From Microbulbifer sp. MKSA007 (GTDB lineage Bacteria > Pseudomonadota > Gammaproteobacteria > Pseudomonadales > Cellvibrionaceae), in contig CP128433.1 of the NCBI GenBank assembly GCA_032615215.1, positions 2,129,501 to 2,193,500 of the forward strand: 64,000 nucleotides of DNA. The letters run 5' to 3'. The translations under genes were made by a program, and so were the position numbers. Positions 43,544 through 52,806 of this stretch are shown piece by piece. Positions within the stretch are counted from its first letter, which is position 1. Every line of letters begins with the position of its first letter. Under the pieces are notes generated by a model. It worked only from the letters and a program-made list of their open reading frames with translations. It made no database searches and was not told the origin of the DNA.

Positions 43544-43976
43544 GCGAGATTGGCAGTGCCAAGCTCACGTGAAACATTATTGCAGGTACCATGTGGTATT
43601 TGTGCCCAAGTATCGAAAGAAAGCGTTATTTGGGGCATTGAGAAGTGAGATTGGAGCAATATTCCGAGACTTGTGTCGTCAAAAAGGCATTGAGTTGGTC
43701 GAGGGGTACGCAATGAGGGATCACATTCATATGTTGTTAATGATTCCTCCAAGGTTAAGTGTTTCCAATACGGTTGGGTTTCTGAAAGGGAAATCTGCGA
43801 TCCGGATATTTCGGAAGTACAAGCATATACAGAGAAATTTCACAGGAAGACATTTTTGGGCTCGGGGCTACTGCGTGAGTACAGTAGGGCTTGATGAGCA
43901 GATGATTCGAGAGTACATCAAGAATCAAGAGGTTGAAGAACGCCGGCAAGAGCAGATGCAATTGGCGGGATTGTAA
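43542..43976 (+). CDS. tnpA: IS200/IS605-family transposase TnpA
   Basis: A 144-residue Y1 (HUH) transposase. CRYHVVFVPKYRKKALFG is a typical first strand, DHIHMLLMIPP holds the H-x-H metal motif (His61, His63), and EYIKNQE gives the catalytic Tyr125. It is full length and without breaks, so the element may still move. It cuts single-stranded DNA near the hairpin ends in replication forks. See the hairpin at 43501 for its control. Confidence 0.92.
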   Translation: MRDWQCQAHVKHYCRYHVVFVPKYRKKALFGALRSEIGAIFRDLCRQKGIELVEGYAMRDHIHMLLMIPPRLSVSNTVGFLKGKSAIRIFRKYKHIQRNFTGRHFWARGYCVSTVGLDEQMIREYIKNQEVEERRQEQMQLAGL

Positions 43977-44117
43977 CAAGCCCCCTCTGGGGGCTTTCAC
44001 CATACCACCCGCTATGCGGGTGGTTGCTGATTGGCTTAAGCAACCCGCACAATTTTGCGACGGCTAAAGGCAAGATTGTGAATAGACGCCTGCAAGAATG
44101 CAGGCATCAAAAGAGGC

Positions 44118-44605
44118 TCAGCTTTGGCTTTCCAGCAACTGATCCAAGGGTAATTCAGTGCGGTAACGCACCTGCTTTAAAGAGAAGCTGCTTTTAATAT
44201 GATCGATGCCTGGGAGTTCAGTGAGTTTTTTATCCAGGAATTCCTGGTAAGCCTGCAAATTGGGTACAACAACTCGCAGCAGGTAGTCGAAATCACCGGT
44301 CATCAGGTAGCACTCCATCACTTCCGGCCATTGGCCGATAACTGATTCGAAGTCCTGTAACTCTTTTTTCACTTGGTGGTTAAGAGTAACCTGGATAAAT
44401 ACACTTACCGGCAACCCAACCTTTTCCGGTTCAAGCAGGGTAACTGCGCGTTTTATAAACCCTTGCTCGTTTAGGTTTTTAACCCGCCGTGAACAGGGGA
44501 GGGTGAGAGGCAGACTTTTTCTGCAAGCTCAATATTTGGAATGGTGGCATCCTGTTGAAGGATTTCCAGAATTTTTTTGTCGATGGCATCCAGTAAATAG
44601 GCCAT
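44118..44605 (-). pseudogene. Lrp/AsnC-family regulator, frameshifted in a short C/G run
   Basis: Reading minus from the ATG at 44605 gives MAYLLDAIDKKILEILQQ, then IPNIELAEKVCLSPSP, an AsnC-type HTH that breaks at the GGGG run at 44496-44499. One extra base gives LSPSPCSRRVKNLNEQGFIK, then RAVTLLEPEKVGLPVSVFIQ and the RAM domain (VIGQWPEVMECYLMTGDFDYLLRV), to the stop at 44118. The intact protein would be about 162 residues, normal for Lrp. It lies divergently before the indolepyruvate oxidoreductase gene, a common pairing, and probably regulates it in response to aromatic or branched amino acids. Confidence 0.82.
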
Positions 44606-45250
44606 GGTTATATTCCGTATCTCATCTCTCTGAACGTACGCCGGTATCGCCGGCTGCTAATCATCAACCTGCCAGTGAACCTTTGCTTCCCAGCGTTCTC
44701 CGGTAAATTGTGTGCATTGCGTACATGGTTTTTTTTGGTTTGTTATGGCAGTAGCTTCCTATACTGCGCATCTTTTGTGAGACCTTCTCGTTTTTTATTA
44801 ATTTCCCGCTAATGGGTACGTTGCCCAACCGGTTGATACTGGTTAGCTGTAAACGGGCGGAAACTGATATCCCCTGATCAGTTCCAGGCTATGCCTCTCA
44901 AAAAGCTGAACCTTTGGCGCTTATTTAGTCACACAGAGTGTGAAGGCCAGAGGCGAGCACCATAAGAGGGCATCTCCTTTCCGTTGTACCCCCCAAAATA
45001 CTTCATTTTGAGTGATTTGTTGCCAGTAGCTGGTCATCTTTAGCGAGTTATGGCGGCATTATGCCTGAGTTGGGCCAATTTTGGTATGACCTGCTCTGCC
45101 GGGCAGTGTTAATTTTAGCGCTATTAAACAGCTCTGGTCTGTTCTGCTGTAACTCGGGAGATGCCGTGAATATTTTCGCGACATGTTACTGGCGTCGAGA
45201 ACCGGAGTGATGAAAGCAATAAAGCAATAAAGATAAAATAGGTGGTACCC
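44606..45250. other. Divergent intergenic stretch
   Basis: About 645 bases between the Lrp-type gene and the indolepyruvate oxidoreductase gene. No other gene is supported. It should hold both promoters, but I recognise no clear boxes or long inverted repeats. AGGTGG at 45239-45244 is the ribosome binding site of the next gene. Confidence 0.4.
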
Positions 45251-48200
45251 ATGGCAATGGTCGAAGGCGATCAGGAATTGGGCTTTGATAGCGAGTATTC
45301 GCTGAAAGCGGCTTTTACCCGTGAATCCGGCCGTGTATTCCTGACCGGAATTGACGCCCTGGTTCGTTTGCCCTTAATGCAAAAGCGCATGGATGAGCTG
45401 GCGGGCCTCAATACAGCTGGCTTTGTTTCCGGTTATCGCGGTTCCCCATTGGGCGGTTACGACCAGGCCCTGTGGCGGCACAAGAAGTTATTGGCCGAGC
45501 GGGAAATCCATTTTGAGCCGGGTATTAATGAAGACCTGGGGGCGACCAATATTTGGGGCACCCAGTTGCTGGATCACTATCGCCAGCAGGCAACGAAAGA
45601 CGGCGTCTTTTCTATTTGGTATGGCAAGGGCCACGGTGTAGATCGCACCGCAGATGTTTTCCGCCAAGCCAATATTCAGGGCACCTCAAAACTAGGTGGT
45701 GTTTTGGCGTTGTGTGGGGATGACCACACTGCAGAATCCTCCATGTTTTCCCACAATACCGACCAGATTTTTGAGTCGGTAATGATGCCGCTGATATTTC
45801 CGTCCTCCATTGATGAGTACCTGACCCTGGGCCTCGCGGGCATTGCTTTATCCCGTTTTTCGGGCTTGTGGGTGGGTTTTAAGGCAATTACTGAAACTGT
45901 AGAGGCCGGTGCTTCCTTGATTGTGCCGGAGTTGCCCCAGTTTACAATTCCAGCTGACTTCCCAATCCCGCCACACGGCCTGAACTACGATCCCCACCTG
46001 AATTGGCCTGCCGAGCGCCTCGAATATGAGCGCCGTATGCTGGAGGAGCGTTTGCCTGCAGCCAAGGCATTCGCCTATGCCAACCGCTTGGATAAAACCA
46101 CCCACAGTGCGGAGCGGAAACGCTTCGGCATTGTAACGGTGGGTAAGGCCCACGGTGATTTGCTTGAGGCCTTGAAACTGCTCAACTTATCAGAGGCAGA
46201 TCTGAACTCAGCAGGCATCTCCATCTATAAAGTGGCGATGTCTTGGCCGCTGGAGCCTAGGGGCATCAGTGAGTTCGCCAAGGGCATGGAGCGCTTGCTG
46301 GTAGTTGAGGAGAAGCGTCCCCTGGTGGAGGATCAGCTGAAAAACCTGCTCTACGGTTGGGAAGATAGCTATCGTCCGAAGGTAGTCGGCAAGAAAGACC
46401 TGGATGGCAAGGATCTGTTGCCGGCAGTGTGGGGCTTTGGCCCGGATCAGGTGGCCAAGGCCATTGCCCGCTGGCTGGTGGATACTGAACTGGCGGCACA
46501 GCTGATTCCCCTGGCAGAAAAACTGGGGGGCAATGTCGCTGCAAAGGCTCAGGGCTTGTTGGCTCGTGAACCCATTTTCTGTGCAGGTTGTCCTCATAAC
46601 ACTTCCACCAAATTGCCAGAAGGCAGTTTGGGGAGTGCCGGTATTGGCTGTCATATTATGGCTTTGGGTAAAGGCCTGCGCACCGATACCTATTCCCATA
46701 TGGGAGGCGAGGGTGCCCAATGGGTGGGCCTGCACCGTTTCTCCAGCGCCGAGCATATTTTCCAGAATATGGGCGATGGAACCTACAACCACTCCGGGCT
46801 ATTGGCCATTCGCCAGGCCGTGGCGAGCCAGGTGAATATCACCTACAAAATTCTTCTGAACGATGCGGTGGCCATGACCGGTGGCCAACCCGCCGATGGC
46901 GAAGTTAATGCTCCCTCCCTGGCTGCACAGTTGCTGGCCGAGGGGGTTGGTACGGTTATTCTTTTGACCGAGAACCCCGACCACTGGCGTGAACACCGCA
47001 GCCAACTGCCCACTGCCGTAGAAGTTCTTCCCCGCTCTGAGCTGGATGCCGTGCAGCGTCGCCTGCGGGAAACTGCCGGTGTGACGGCGATTATTTATGA
47101 GCAGGTCTGTGCGGCCGAGAAACGCCGCCGCCGCAAGAAAAAACAGATGGTCGATCCATCCCAGCGATTGCTGATTAACCACCGGGTCTGCGAAGGCTGT
47201 GGCGATTGCAGTGTGCAGTCCAGCTGTATTGCCGTGGAGCCGCTGGAAACCCCGTTGGGGCGCAAGCGTCAGATCAATCAGTCCAGCTGCAACAAGGATA
47301 TGCGCTGTGCCGATGGTTTCTGCCCGAGCTTTGTCACTGTGGAAGGGGGAGAACTGAAAAAGCCCCCGGTGCAGTCCCTGGCGGATGCCTTAGACGTGGC
47401 TATTGCCGGATTACCTTCTGCGCCGGTCGCGACTCTGGCCCAGCCACTCAGTATTTTGGTGGCCGGCATTGGTGGCAGTGGTGTACTTACCGTGGCGGCA
47501 CTGTTGGGCATGGCGGCGCACCTGGAAGAGAAGGGCAGTACAACTTTGTACTTTACCGGTCTCTCACAAAAAAATGGTGCCGTTGTGGCTCATGTAAAAG
47601 TGGGAGAAAACCCCGAGGCGATTACCACCGCTCGTATTCGCGATGGCGCGGCGCAATTGTTATTGGGCTGCGATATGGTCACCGCCGCTGGCCAGCGGAC
47701 CAAATTTGCCACCGGCGAAATGCGTGCCCTGGTAAATACTGCTGAAGTACCGGTGGCTGCCTTTGTTCGCGACAACGAGCTGGCATTCCCCGCCGATGCG
47801 ACCCAACAGAGTATTGAGTCCCTGTGTGCGGAGTACTTTGCCTTTGATGCGAATAAATATGCTCAGGCACTGTTTGGCGATACCGTAGCCAGTAACTTGA
47901 TGATTATGGGGTTTGCCTGCCAGAAAGGACTGCTGCCAATCGGTGAAGCGGCCTTGGAGCGGGCCATTGAGCTCAATGGTGTGGCGGTAGAGAACAATCT
48001 GCGCGCTTTCCGCGCGGGCCGTTTGCTGGCGGAAAACCCTAAAGCGATCGAGCAATTGGCAGTGCCGGCCAAGCCGGTGAAATTGGTGGAGCCTGAGGAG
48101 TCAGTGGAGCAGTTGCTGGAGCGATTGGCGGCAGAGCTTCGCGACTATCAAAGCCCGGCCTATGCGGCAGAATTCCTTCGCCATATAGAGGCGCTGCGCA

Positions 48201-48763
48201 AAGCAGAATCCTCACTGCCAGCTACTCGGGGCGATCTTACCCGTATGGGTGCGCGCAGCCTTTATAAAGCGATGGCTTATAAAGATGAGTACGAAGTGGC
48301 GCGCCTCTACACCGGTGAAGATTTCAAGCGACAGCTACGTGAGACATTCAGCGGCGACTACACCCTGAAATTCCATATGGCGCCGCCGCTTCTTGCGCGC
48401 CCCGATAGCAGTGGTCGCGTACGCAAAATGCAGTTTGGCCCCTGGATGGGCAAGCTGATGCCGCTGTTGGCTAAGGGTAAAGTTCTTCGCGGTACTGCAC
48501 TGGATGTCTTCGGTTACACCCAGGAGCGCCGTGCTGAACGGCGCTGGGCCCTACAGGTGGCCAAAGCAGTTGATTGCGTGGCCGCGCATCTGTCCGGCGA
48601 AAACCTGTCAGAGGCACAAGAGCTGCTCGAAATCCCCCTTCAAGTGCGAGGCTATGGCCATGTGCGCGAGGAAAAATTCGCGGCGGTCAGCGATCGTTGG
48701 GACGAGCTTTCTGCAGTATTTGTGGGCGGGGAGCAAGAGCCGACTTCTCTGGCGGCGTCCTAG
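45251..48763 (+). CDS. Indolepyruvate ferredoxin oxidoreductase, fused alpha-beta chain
   Basis: A 1170-residue enzyme that joins the two chains of archaeal IorA/IorB-type 2-oxoacid oxidoreductases. It has the pyrimidine-binding N-domain (FLTGIDALVRLPLMQKRMDE, FVSGYRGSPLGGYDQAL), a TPP domain with FCAGCPHNTSTK, GCHIMALGKGL and MGGEGAQWVG, then NDAVAMTGGQPADG (Mg site), a Cys-rich iron-sulfur segment HRVCEGCGDCSVQSSC, and a gamma-type domain with GIGGSGVLTVAALLGMAAH. It decarboxylates aryl pyruvates from Trp, Phe and Tyr breakdown to acyl-CoA and reduced ferredoxin. The ATG at 45251 has AGGTGG 6 bases upstream; a GTG at 45242 overlaps that site. Confidence 0.92.
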   Translation: MAMVEGDQELGFDSEYSLKAAFTRESGRVFLTGIDALVRLPLMQKRMDELAGLNTAGFVSGYRGSPLGGYDQALWRHKKLLAEREIHFEPGINEDLGATNIWGTQLLDHYRQQATKDGVFSIWYGKGHGVDRTADVFRQANIQGTSKLGGVLALCGDDHTAESSMFSHNTDQIFESVMMPLIFPSSIDEYLTLGLAGIALSRFSGLWVGFKAITETVEAGASLIVPELPQFTIPADFPIPPHGLNYDPHLNWPAERLEYERRMLEERLPAAKAFAYANRLDKTTHSAERKRFGIVTVGKAHGDLLEALKLLNLSEADLNSAGISIYKVAMSWPLEPRGISEFAKGMERLLVVEEKRPLVEDQLKNLLYGWEDSYRPKVVGKKDLDGKDLLPAVWGFGPDQVAKAIARWLVDTELAAQLIPLAEKLGGNVAAKAQGLLAREPIFCAGCPHNTSTKLPEGSLGSAGIGCHIMALGKGLRTDTYSHMGGEGAQWVGLHRFSSAEHIFQNMGDGTYNHSGLLAIRQAVASQVNITYKILLNDAVAMTGGQPADGEVNAPSLAAQLLAEGVGTVILLTENPDHWREHRSQLPTAVEVLPRSELDAVQRRLRETAGVTAIIYEQVCAAEKRRRRKKKQMVDPSQRLLINHRVCEGCGDCSVQSSCIAVEPLETPLGRKRQINQSSCNKDMRCADGFCPSFVTVEGGELKKPPVQSLADALDVAIAGLPSAPVATLAQPLSILVAGIGGSGVLTVAALLGMAAHLEEKGSTTLYFTGLSQKNGAVVAHVKVGENPEAITTARIRDGAAQLLLGCDMVTAAGQRTKFATGEMRALVNTAEVPVAAFVRDNELAFPADATQQSIESLCAEYFAFDANKYAQALFGDTVASNLMIMGFACQKGLLPIGEAALERAIELNGVAVENNLRAFRAGRLLAENPKAIEQLAVPAKPVKLVEPEESVEQLLERLAAELRDYQSPAYAAEFLRHIEALRKAESSLPATRGDLTRMGARSLYKAMAYKDEYEVARLYTGEDFKRQLRETFSGDYTLKFHMAPPLLARPDSSGRVRKMQFGPWMGKLMPLLAKGKVLRGTALDVFGYTQERRAERRWALQVAKAVDCVAAHLSGENLSEAQELLEIPLQVRGYGHVREEKFAAVSDRWDELSAVFVGGEQEPTSLAAS

Positions 48764-48787
48764 ACGCCGCAGCTCTTTTAATCGGTG

Positions 48788-49459
48788 TCAGCCCGGACGA
48801 AACGGGATAAGGCGGTTTAGCAACCAGCCGCTGACGCCGGTAATCGCCACCGGTGCCTGTACTGCAGAGAAGCACAGGCACTCTTGATCTTCTGTGACCG
48901 TCGGGCGGTGCACGTCGCCGGGTTCCCGCAACAGAAAGTCCCCTGGACTATAAACACCATCGCTATCAGAGAAGCTGCCGTACAAAACCAGGGTGAGTTC
49001 GTAGCCCCGGTGATCGTGCTCTGCAACTTTGCCGCCACAACTCAGGCGATGAAAGCTCACTTCATATTGATCCTGCCCGGTTTTTAGTCGACACATTTTT
49101 AGGGCGGGCGCTATAGTTTTCCATTTGATCGGGGGATTTTTTTCCAGCAGCTTGTGCACGACTGGCGGTGCATCCGCCAGCATGGGCTCTGTGGATTTGG
49201 ATCTTTCGGGAGATACTTGTTGCTCCGATTCAGCTGCCTGATCAATACGTCCCATCAGGCGTTGGAAAGCCTCATCGTTTACGGCCTGTGGTGCACAGGA
49301 CTCCAGAATGGAGCCACCCAGGGTGTTCATGGTTTGATATTGAGCGCGACACTCGGCACACATTTGTATATGGGCGGAAACGACCAGGCTGGCGCCTTTG
49401 GGCAGGCTGCCGGAAGCGTATTCAAGGAGTAAATTTTTATCGGGGTGGTGGCGAATCAT
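48788..49459 (-). CDS. chrR: ChrR-family zinc anti-sigma factor
   Basis: A 223-residue anti-sigma factor with a zinc ZAS domain (H-x3-C-x2-C: His30, Cys34, Cys37) and a C-terminal cupin with His148, His150, Glu154 and His184, which correspond to the H141/H143/E147/H177 zinc site of Rhodobacter sphaeroides ChrR. It holds the ECF sigma factor until singlet oxygen or organic peroxides trigger its breakdown. It follows the sigma gene after 7 bases in the same transcript. The gene end is close to the convergent oxidoreductase gene. Confidence 0.92.
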   Translation of the reverse strand: MIRHHPDKNLLLEYASGSLPKGASLVVSAHIQMCAECRAQYQTMNTLGGSILESCAPQAVNDEAFQRLMGRIDQAAESEQQVSPERSKSTEPMLADAPPVVHKLLEKNPPIKWKTIAPALKMCRLKTGQDQYEVSFHRLSCGGKVAEHDHRGYELTLVLYGSFSDSDGVYSPGDFLLREPGDVHRPTVTEDQECLCFSAVQAPVAITGVSGWLLNRLIPFRPG

Positions 49460-49466
49460 ACTAAAC

Positions 49467-50126
49467 CTACTTGGCCAACCTCGCTTGTAACTTCTTTAGG
49501 GCCAGTCGCACGCGGGACTTTACCGTGCCCAATGGTAATTCCAGCTCCTTGGATATCTCACTGTGGGATTTTCCCTCCATATACGCCTTTTCCAAGACGT
49601 GGCTCTGTTCTGCTGGCAGGCTGTGTAGGCCTTCCGCAACTTCCTTTTCGTTGCGTCTTCTCTGTAGAAATATCAACGGTTGGTGTTCGGGGGTTTCATC
49701 CCAAACATCCATGGCTTCAATAATCTCGGCGTTTTGATGACGCCCGTTGCGGCGCAACATGTCGATACGAGTGTTGCGCATAATGGTGAATATCCAGGTG
49801 CTGGCAGAAGCCTTACTGGCATCGAAGCTGGGGGCCTTGCGCCAGACTTTAAACAGGGTTTCCTGAACTAGCTCATCGGCGGCTTCAGCGCTAATTGCCT
49901 GAGTGGTGCGGCTGTGATGGAAACCCTTAATTAGTGGGGCAAAGTGGTGAAAGAGCTGCTCAAAGGACTGGCGATCACGCTCCGCACCGACTCGCGTCAG
50001 CAGGGCACTCCAGTCCTGGTCCTCTCTTTGTGGCAGTTTCACCGGGCGTATTTCACTTTTTGCTTGGGGGCTATGCGCCATGTTAACGGTCTTTCTGTCG
50101 TTGTCGATACTCACGCAATCAAGCAT
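49467..50126 (-). CDS. rpoE: ECF sigma factor, ECF11 (RpoE/ChrR type)
   Basis: A 219-residue ECF sigma factor. Region 2 is LFHHFAPLIKGFHHSRTT, then ADELVQETLFKVWRKAPSFD and TWIFTIMRNTRIDMLRR; region 4 is SLPAEQSHVLEKAYMEGKSHSEISKELELPLGTVKSRVRLALKKL. Pairing with ChrR marks the ECF11 type, which responds to singlet oxygen. Both possible starts (50126 or ATG at 50081) lack a strong binding site. Its promoter has the same boxes as the divergent operon at 50335 (see promoter entries), so it should be autoregulated. Confidence 0.9.
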   Translation of the reverse strand: MLDCVSIDNDRKTVNMAHSPQAKSEIRPVKLPQREDQDWSALLTRVGAERDRQSFEQLFHHFAPLIKGFHHSRTTQAISAEAADELVQETLFKVWRKAPSFDASKASASTWIFTIMRNTRIDMLRRNGRHQNAEIIEAMDVWDETPEHQPLIFLQRRRNEKEVAEGLHSLPAEQSHVLEKAYMEGKSHSEISKELELPLGTVKSRVRLALKKLQARLAK

Positions 50127-50219
50127 GTGTGGAAATTAGTGTTGAGACCTGTTGTGGTACATCCGTGTACCACACTCTGCAACAGACTCTCAGGGGAGAC
50201 TTCCAAGTTGTCTGATAAC

Positions 50220-50249
50220 TACTTACGCAGAGGGGGCATAACTGGATCT
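50220..50249 (-). promoter_or_regulatory. ECF11-type promoter of the sigma/ChrR operon
   Basis: On the minus strand AGATCC (50249-50244), a 16-base spacer, then CGTAAGTA (50227-50220). This mirrors the TGATCC-N16-CGTA pattern of the divergent promoter at 50275 and fits the known TGATC-type -35 of ECF11 promoters. Confidence 0.65.
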
Positions 50250-50274
50250 CCCTGGCCTACCTTTTATTAAGCGG

Positions 50275-50304
50275 TGATCCAACCGATGGGGTGTGGCGTA
50301 TTTA
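50275..50304 (+). promoter_or_regulatory. ECF11-type promoter of the lipid-modification operon
   Basis: TGATCC (50275-50280), a 16-base spacer, then CGTATTTA (50297-50304), about 30 bases before the first start codon. It matches the promoter of the sigma gene in box sequence and spacing. Confidence 0.7.
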
Positions 50305-50334
50305 TCTGCAGCTTGAACAGTAAGGAATCCGATG

Positions 50335-50763
50335 ATGAGCGCGTTGATTGAGGAGCTAGAGGAGTACTACAAAGACTTCCTGATGCAGGAAACTGGCAGC
50401 CTTGGATCACTATATAGCGACGATGTCATTTTTTGTGACCCGTTGCATCGGATAGAGGGATTGCCTGCTTTAAAGAGTTACTTTGCGGGAATGAGCAGGG
50501 GGCTTACCCAGTGCCGCTTCCAATTTGATGATCTGCCGGTGGTGGGCGAGGGCAGCGCCTGCCTTTCGTGGACCATGCACTACCGACACCAATCACTCAA
50601 AGGTGGACGCCCATTACAACTTCGTGGCTGTAGCCTGTTGCGTTACACCGATAAGATTCACTACCACGAGGACTTTTACGATATGGGTGCCATGGTCTAT
50701 GAGCAGGTGCCGGTATTGGGCTCCTGCATTGGTTTTATCAAGTCGCGAATGGAGCGCAACTAA
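50335..50763 (+). CDS. NTF2-like (SnoaL-type) protein
   Basis: A 142-residue protein of the cone-shaped NTF2-like fold: LIEELEEYYKDFLMQETG helix, LGSLYSDDVIFCDPLHRIEG, ALKSYFAGMSRGLTQCRFQF and LSWTMHYRHQSLKGGRPLQLRG strands. The first gene of the ECF11 operon; small NTF2-like genes are frequent there, perhaps as a lipid-binding partner or isomerase. Reaction unknown. The start is ATG at 50335 or 50332, with AAGGA upstream. It is followed directly by the SDR gene without a gap. Confidence 0.82.
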   Translation: MSALIEELEEYYKDFLMQETGSLGSLYSDDVIFCDPLHRIEGLPALKSYFAGMSRGLTQCRFQFDDLPVVGEGSACLSWTMHYRHQSLKGGRPLQLRGCSLLRYTDKIHYHEDFYDMGAMVYEQVPVLGSCIGFIKSRMERN

Positions 50764-51543
50764 GTGTCCCAGGGGATTCGCGATAAAACCATCTGGATCA
50801 CAGGTGCTAGTTCGGGTATTGGACGCGCGCTCACATTGCGCCTGGTGGAGCAGAATAATTTTGTGATTGCCAGCGGTCGCAGGCTGGATGCGCTGACGGA
50901 GTTACAGAACATAGCCCCCAGTCGCCTCAGGGTATTGGACTGTGACCTTAGTGATGATGCGGTAATGCCGGGAGTTGCTCGGCGATTAGCGGACTTCACA
51001 GATCACCTGGATATGGTGATTGCTTGCGCTGGTACCTGTGAATATGACGACGACCTTCAATTGGATATCACCATGTACCGGCGGGTTTTTGATGGCAACT
51101 TCTTTGCCTTGGTGAATACCTTGAAATGCGCGCAGCCACTGTTAGCCGCAAGCCGGACTCCGGTTTTTGCCGCGCTCGGTAGTCTCTCGTCAGTGGTGCC
51201 TTTTCCCCGCGCCGAAGCGTATGGCAGCTCCAAAGCGGCGGTGGCCTATTTTTTAGAGTCGGTGCGCGCCGATACCAGCCTCACTCCACTTCGAGTAGTT
51301 CAAATTCGCCCGGGGTTTGTCGATACCCGCCTTACCCAGCGCAATGATTTTGATATGCCCTTTTTAATGACTCCAGAGCAAGCTGCCGAGCGCATTGAAC
51401 GCGGGCTCTGTGGCGTTGGGAGCACAGTTGATTTCCCCAAACGGCTCAGCTGGCCTCTGCGGTTTCTGGGTTTTTTCAGCTCAATCTGGTTCCGTTTTTG
51501 CGTACCCAAAATGACAAGAATCCGCACTCTAAGGAAGAATTGA
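50764..51543 (+). CDS. Short-chain dehydrogenase/reductase
   Basis: A 259-residue SDR: TGASSGIGRA cofactor motif (residues 13-22), ACAG, Ser140, and the catalytic pair Tyr153-Lys157 in YGSSKAAV. The GTG start at 50764 directly follows the stop of the previous gene. Its stop overlaps the next start by one base (TGATG). In Rhodobacter and Vibrio-type ECF11 regulons an SDR is part of the same lipid operon, so it probably acts on a modified fatty acid or its aldehyde. Confidence 0.88.
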   Translation: MSQGIRDKTIWITGASSGIGRALTLRLVEQNNFVIASGRRLDALTELQNIAPSRLRVLDCDLSDDAVMPGVARRLADFTDHLDMVIACAGTCEYDDDLQLDITMYRRVFDGNFFALVNTLKCAQPLLAASRTPVFAALGSLSSVVPFPRAEAYGSSKAAVAYFLESVRADTSLTPLRVVQIRPGFVDTRLTQRNDFDMPFLMTPEQAAERIERGLCGVGSTVDFPKRLSWPLRFLGFFSSIWFRFCVPKMTRIRTLRKN

Positions 51544-52793
51544 TGCGAATCGCTATTGTTGGCAGCGGCATTGCCGGTCTTACTGCCGCTTATCTATTGA
51601 ATCGAAAGTACGATGTCACCCTGTTTGAAGCACAGGCGCGCCTGGGAGGGCATACCGCTACGGTTGATATTGACGAGGGGGAACGCCGGTTAGCAGTGGA
51701 TACCGGCTTTATTGTTTACAACGACTGGACCTATCCGAATTTTATTCGCTTGCTTAAAGAGCTGGGAGTTCAATCCCAACCCACCTCCATGGGCTTTAGT
51801 GTGCGCTGCGATCAGGAGGGGTTTGAATATGCGGGTAACAATCTCAACAGCCTGTTTGCACAGCGCTCGAACATCGTCAGCGCTGGGCACTGGCGTATGC
51901 TCTGGGACATTGTGCGCTTTAATCGTAATGCCCTCCGCGACTGGCAGGAGGGGAGGCTGGGCGAGACATTGACCCTGGGTGAGTATCTACCTGCGAACGG
52001 TTACTCCGCGGAATTCGCCAATCGCTATTTGGTACCTATGGGCTCGGCTATCTGGTCTGCCAGTGTGGCGCAAATGCTGGAGTTTTCTGTCAGTTTCTTT
52101 GTCCGCTTCTTTGTCAATCACGGCTTGCTCAACTTGGTGCGTCGCCCGCAGTGGCGAGTGATCAAGGGCGGGTCGCGTGAATATATTGATCCGTTAATAC
52201 AATCTTTCGCAGATAAAATTCGCTTATCTACGCCCATTGAGGCGGTGCAGCGCTGCAGGGAAGGTGTGAATGTTCGCACCGCAGCAGGGGAAAATTTGGA
52301 GTTTGATGCCGTTGTTTTCGCTTGCCACTCCGATCAGGCCCTTCAATGTTTGACCGACCCCAGCGGCAGTGAGCAAAAAATCCTGGGGGCTATACCCTAT
52401 GCAAAAAATGCCGTGGTCCTGCATACAGACAGCACCTTACTACCCCGTCACCGTCGCAGTTGGTCGAGTTGGAATTACCAATTGCGCAGTGAACAGGATG
52501 CACTGCCTGTTTTGACATACAACATGAATATACTTCAGGGATTGAATACAGAGAAAACGTATTGTGTCACTCTGAATGCCGAAGAGCGTATCGATCCCAA
52601 GTCTGTGCTCGGTCGTTTTGAATACTCCCATCCCCAGTTCTCTGTGGCCGGAACACGAGCGCAACAGCAGTGGGATAGTATTAATGGCGTTAACCGCACC
52701 TGGTTCTGTGGCGCTTATTGGGCAAATGGATTTCATGAAGATGGCGTAACGAGTGCGCTGCGAGTGGCTCGGGGGTTGGGTGTTGACTGGTAA
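51543..52793 (+). CDS. FAD-dependent oxidoreductase (amine-oxidase-like, COG2907 type)
   Basis: A 416-residue flavoprotein that starts with the Rossmann motif IAIVGSGIAGLTAAYLL and ends with GAYWANGFHEDGVTSALRVARGL, the FAD contact of this group. The middle has ALRDWQEGRLGETLTLGEYL and a substrate domain. These NAD(P)/FAD-binding proteins lie before DUF1365 and CFA-type genes in many genomes and are thought to introduce or use double bonds of lipid chains. The ATG at 51543 overlaps the upstream stop. Confidence 0.9.
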   Translation: MRIAIVGSGIAGLTAAYLLNRKYDVTLFEAQARLGGHTATVDIDEGERRLAVDTGFIVYNDWTYPNFIRLLKELGVQSQPTSMGFSVRCDQEGFEYAGNNLNSLFAQRSNIVSAGHWRMLWDIVRFNRNALRDWQEGRLGETLTLGEYLPANGYSAEFANRYLVPMGSAIWSASVAQMLEFSVSFFVRFFVNHGLLNLVRRPQWRVIKGGSREYIDPLIQSFADKIRLSTPIEAVQRCREGVNVRTAAGENLEFDAVVFACHSDQALQCLTDPSGSEQKILGAIPYAKNAVVLHTDSTLLPRHRRSWSSWNYQLRSEQDALPVLTYNMNILQGLNTEKTYCVTLNAEERIDPKSVLGRFEYSHPQFSVAGTRAQQQWDSINGVNRTWFCGAYWANGFHEDGVTSALRVARGLGVDW

Positions 52794-52806
52794 GGAGGCC
52801 GGTATC

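Larger units (their letters stand above)
43443..44025 (+). mobile_element. IS200/IS605-family element (tnpA only)
   Basis: The element consists of a TnpA gene flanked by subterminal hairpins: CACCGCCTCTGGCGGTG (43443-43459) on the left, ATATGGCCTCC/GGAGGCCATAT across the start codon, and on the right GCCCCCTCTGGGGGC (about 43980-43994) and ACCACCCGC/GCGGGTGGT (about 44005-44025). There are no inverted terminal repeats and no target duplication, as expected for HUH transposition. No TnpB/IscB gene follows, so this is the IS200 type. Exact cleavage ends are uncertain by tens of bases. Confidence 0.82.

Noticed and set aside
43426..43752. A 108-codon minus-strand frame opposite tnpA
   Set aside because: Antisense to a clear transposase gene and to its hairpins; no protein features.
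46208..46792. A long minus-strand frame opposite the indolepyruvate oxidoreductase gene
   Set aside because: It is a shadow of a GC-rich real gene; the plus-strand protein has clear conserved motifs there.
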